NCBI GenBank assembly: GCA_964527925.1
Contig: CAZGQO010000017.1
Span: 1 to 29,508 of the forward strand
Source: Ch128b sp964527925
GTDB lineage: Bacteria; Bacteroidota; Ignavibacteria; Ch128b
DNA length: 29,508 nt
Reading direction: 5' to 3'
The stretch's first letter is position 1, and each line of letters opens with the position of its first letter. The position numbers and the translations under genes are program-made. Positions 28,955 to 29,508 of this stretch are shown here, in pieces. The notes beneath the pieces are model-generated. The model was not told where the DNA came from and made no database searches. It saw only the letters and a list, made by a program, of their open reading frames with translations.

Positions 28955-28985
28955 CAAAAATAAATGGAATGAATTTTAAATCAAA
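28955..28985 (-). promoter_or_regulatory. Bacteroidota-type promoter for the TonB-receptor cluster
   Basis: On the minus strand TTTG (28982-28985), a 19-base spacer and TATTTTTG (28955-28962): an exact fit to TTTG / TAnnTTTG. Transcription would begin near 28950, about 30 bases before the receptor ATG at 28918. The ribosome site ahead of that ATG is weak. Confidence 0.65.
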
Positions 28986-29151
28986 ACTAAACAAGTGGGA
29001 AACTTATATTAATAAGATTAAAATTGTTTGTTAACTGTGAATTAATAGCCTTAATAAAGATTGATTCTTGAAATGAACATCACGAAAACACTAAGCTTTC
29101 TGCAGATCAGGAACCTGAAGGATTAGATTTTATAACTCTTTTATGTGTATC

Positions 29152-29184
29152 TGAAGCGTATGTGAAGCGTATATGAAGCGTATG
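29152..29184 (+). repeat. Three-copy 11-bp tandem repeat
   Basis: TGAAGCGTATG, TGAAGCGTATA, TGAAGCGTATG: three head-to-tail copies with one base difference in the middle copy. The 11-base period is about one helical turn, so identical faces line up on one side of the DNA. It lies about 234 bases upstream of the TonB-receptor gene, far from its promoter. It may be a protein-binding array or simple slippage. Confidence 0.85.
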
Positions 29185-29508
29185 CAGAAAGACTTTGGTA
29201 GGGAATTTGTTCTTGTTGCATTTGTAAAATAGTTTGATTTTAAATTTCACAAAATGCTTCTGATGTAATTTAATTTCTTAAGGAAAGTACTGTATGATTT
29301 ATTTCCTATTAAAAAGGGGCCGATTTAGGCAAGTCCCATGCTTTGGGTTCCTTTCTATATGTTTAACGCCACTAGACAACCATATAGTCGGTTTTCAATA
29401 TCATTATTTTGTTTTTTGCTTTGTCAAAATCCTACATATTAGATTTATTTTCCAGAGAAGACCTCAGAAATTATAAGATCAAAGGTTACTTATAAATTAT
29501 TTGCTAAG
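29185..29508. other. Region without a recognised gene
   Basis: The stretch holds a 60-codon open frame at 29294-29476 on the plus strand, which has no ribosome site and no recognisable protein. A less AT-rich patch at about 29318-29390 (GGGGCCGATTTAGGC onward) differs in composition from its surroundings and could be the edge of a mobile-element remnant, but no terminal repeat or transposase is visible. The gene this region serves may lie to the right. Confidence 0.35.

Noticed and set aside
29294..29476. 60-codon open frame as a gene
   Set aside because: No ribosome site, no recognisable domain and unusual composition; length is within chance for this region.
1..29508. CRISPR array, tRNA, rRNA, prophage or insertion sequence
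   Set aside because: No regularly spaced repeats, cloverleaf sequences, phage genes, transposase or terminal inverted repeats were seen in any gap.

Overview
The window is AT-rich and reads as the chromosome of a bacterium of the Bacteroidota/Chlorobi supergroup, most likely an Ignavibacteria-type lineage. This rests on four observations: repeated C-terminal sorting modules of the NYPNPFNP type (T9SS type A), several secreted propeller proteins built from TTDGGxTW repeats, promoters that fit the Bacteroidota TTTG / TAnnTTTG pattern, and a TonB-dependent receptor operon. The assignment is an inference; no rRNA or tRNA gene is present. 

Layout. (1) 1-4965, minus strand: two adjacent genes for large secreted proteins, both broken. 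The left one, which runs off the edge, is a seven-repeat propeller protein with an in-frame TAG. The right one is a roughly 1,126-residue surface protein carrying three in-frame stops and two frameshifts. (2) 5416-13625, plus strand: intact core genes. These are proline-tRNA ligase, a tandem CDGSH iron-sulfur protein and a long-form transaldolase in tight succession; then a DUF1573 protein with acetyl-CoA carboxylase beta subunit (accD); then the magnesium channel mgtE, pantothenate synthetase (panC) and a lipoprotein of unknown role. (3) 13990-15817, plus strand: a third broken gene for a T9SS-sorted protein, with one nonsense codon and two one-base deletions. (4) 16031-18952, plus strand: an intact 973-residue propeller protein with a T9SS tail, closed by a strong terminator shared with the convergent gene. 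(5) 19007-28918, minus strand: a five-gene cluster read right to left. It encodes a TonB-dependent receptor with no SusD partner, a DUF4876-like lipoprotein, a predicted outer-membrane beta-barrel protein (DUF6850-like), a propeller protein with a T9SS tail, and a secreted caspase-fold (C25-like) peptidase fused to HEAT-like repeats. A well-formed Bacteroidota promoter precedes the cluster. (6) 28919-29508: non-coding as far as I can see, with a three-copy 11-bp tandem repeat.

Two things stand out. First, all eight inactivating lesions I could find lie in three cell-surface cargo genes, while the core genes beside them are clean; this looks like ongoing decay of the surface proteome rather than sequence error. 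Second, the 19-29 kb cluster joins an outer-membrane transporter, a lipoprotein and barrel pair, a secreted recognition-type protein and a C25-like protease. It is a plausible uptake-plus-processing system whose substrate cannot be read from the sequence.
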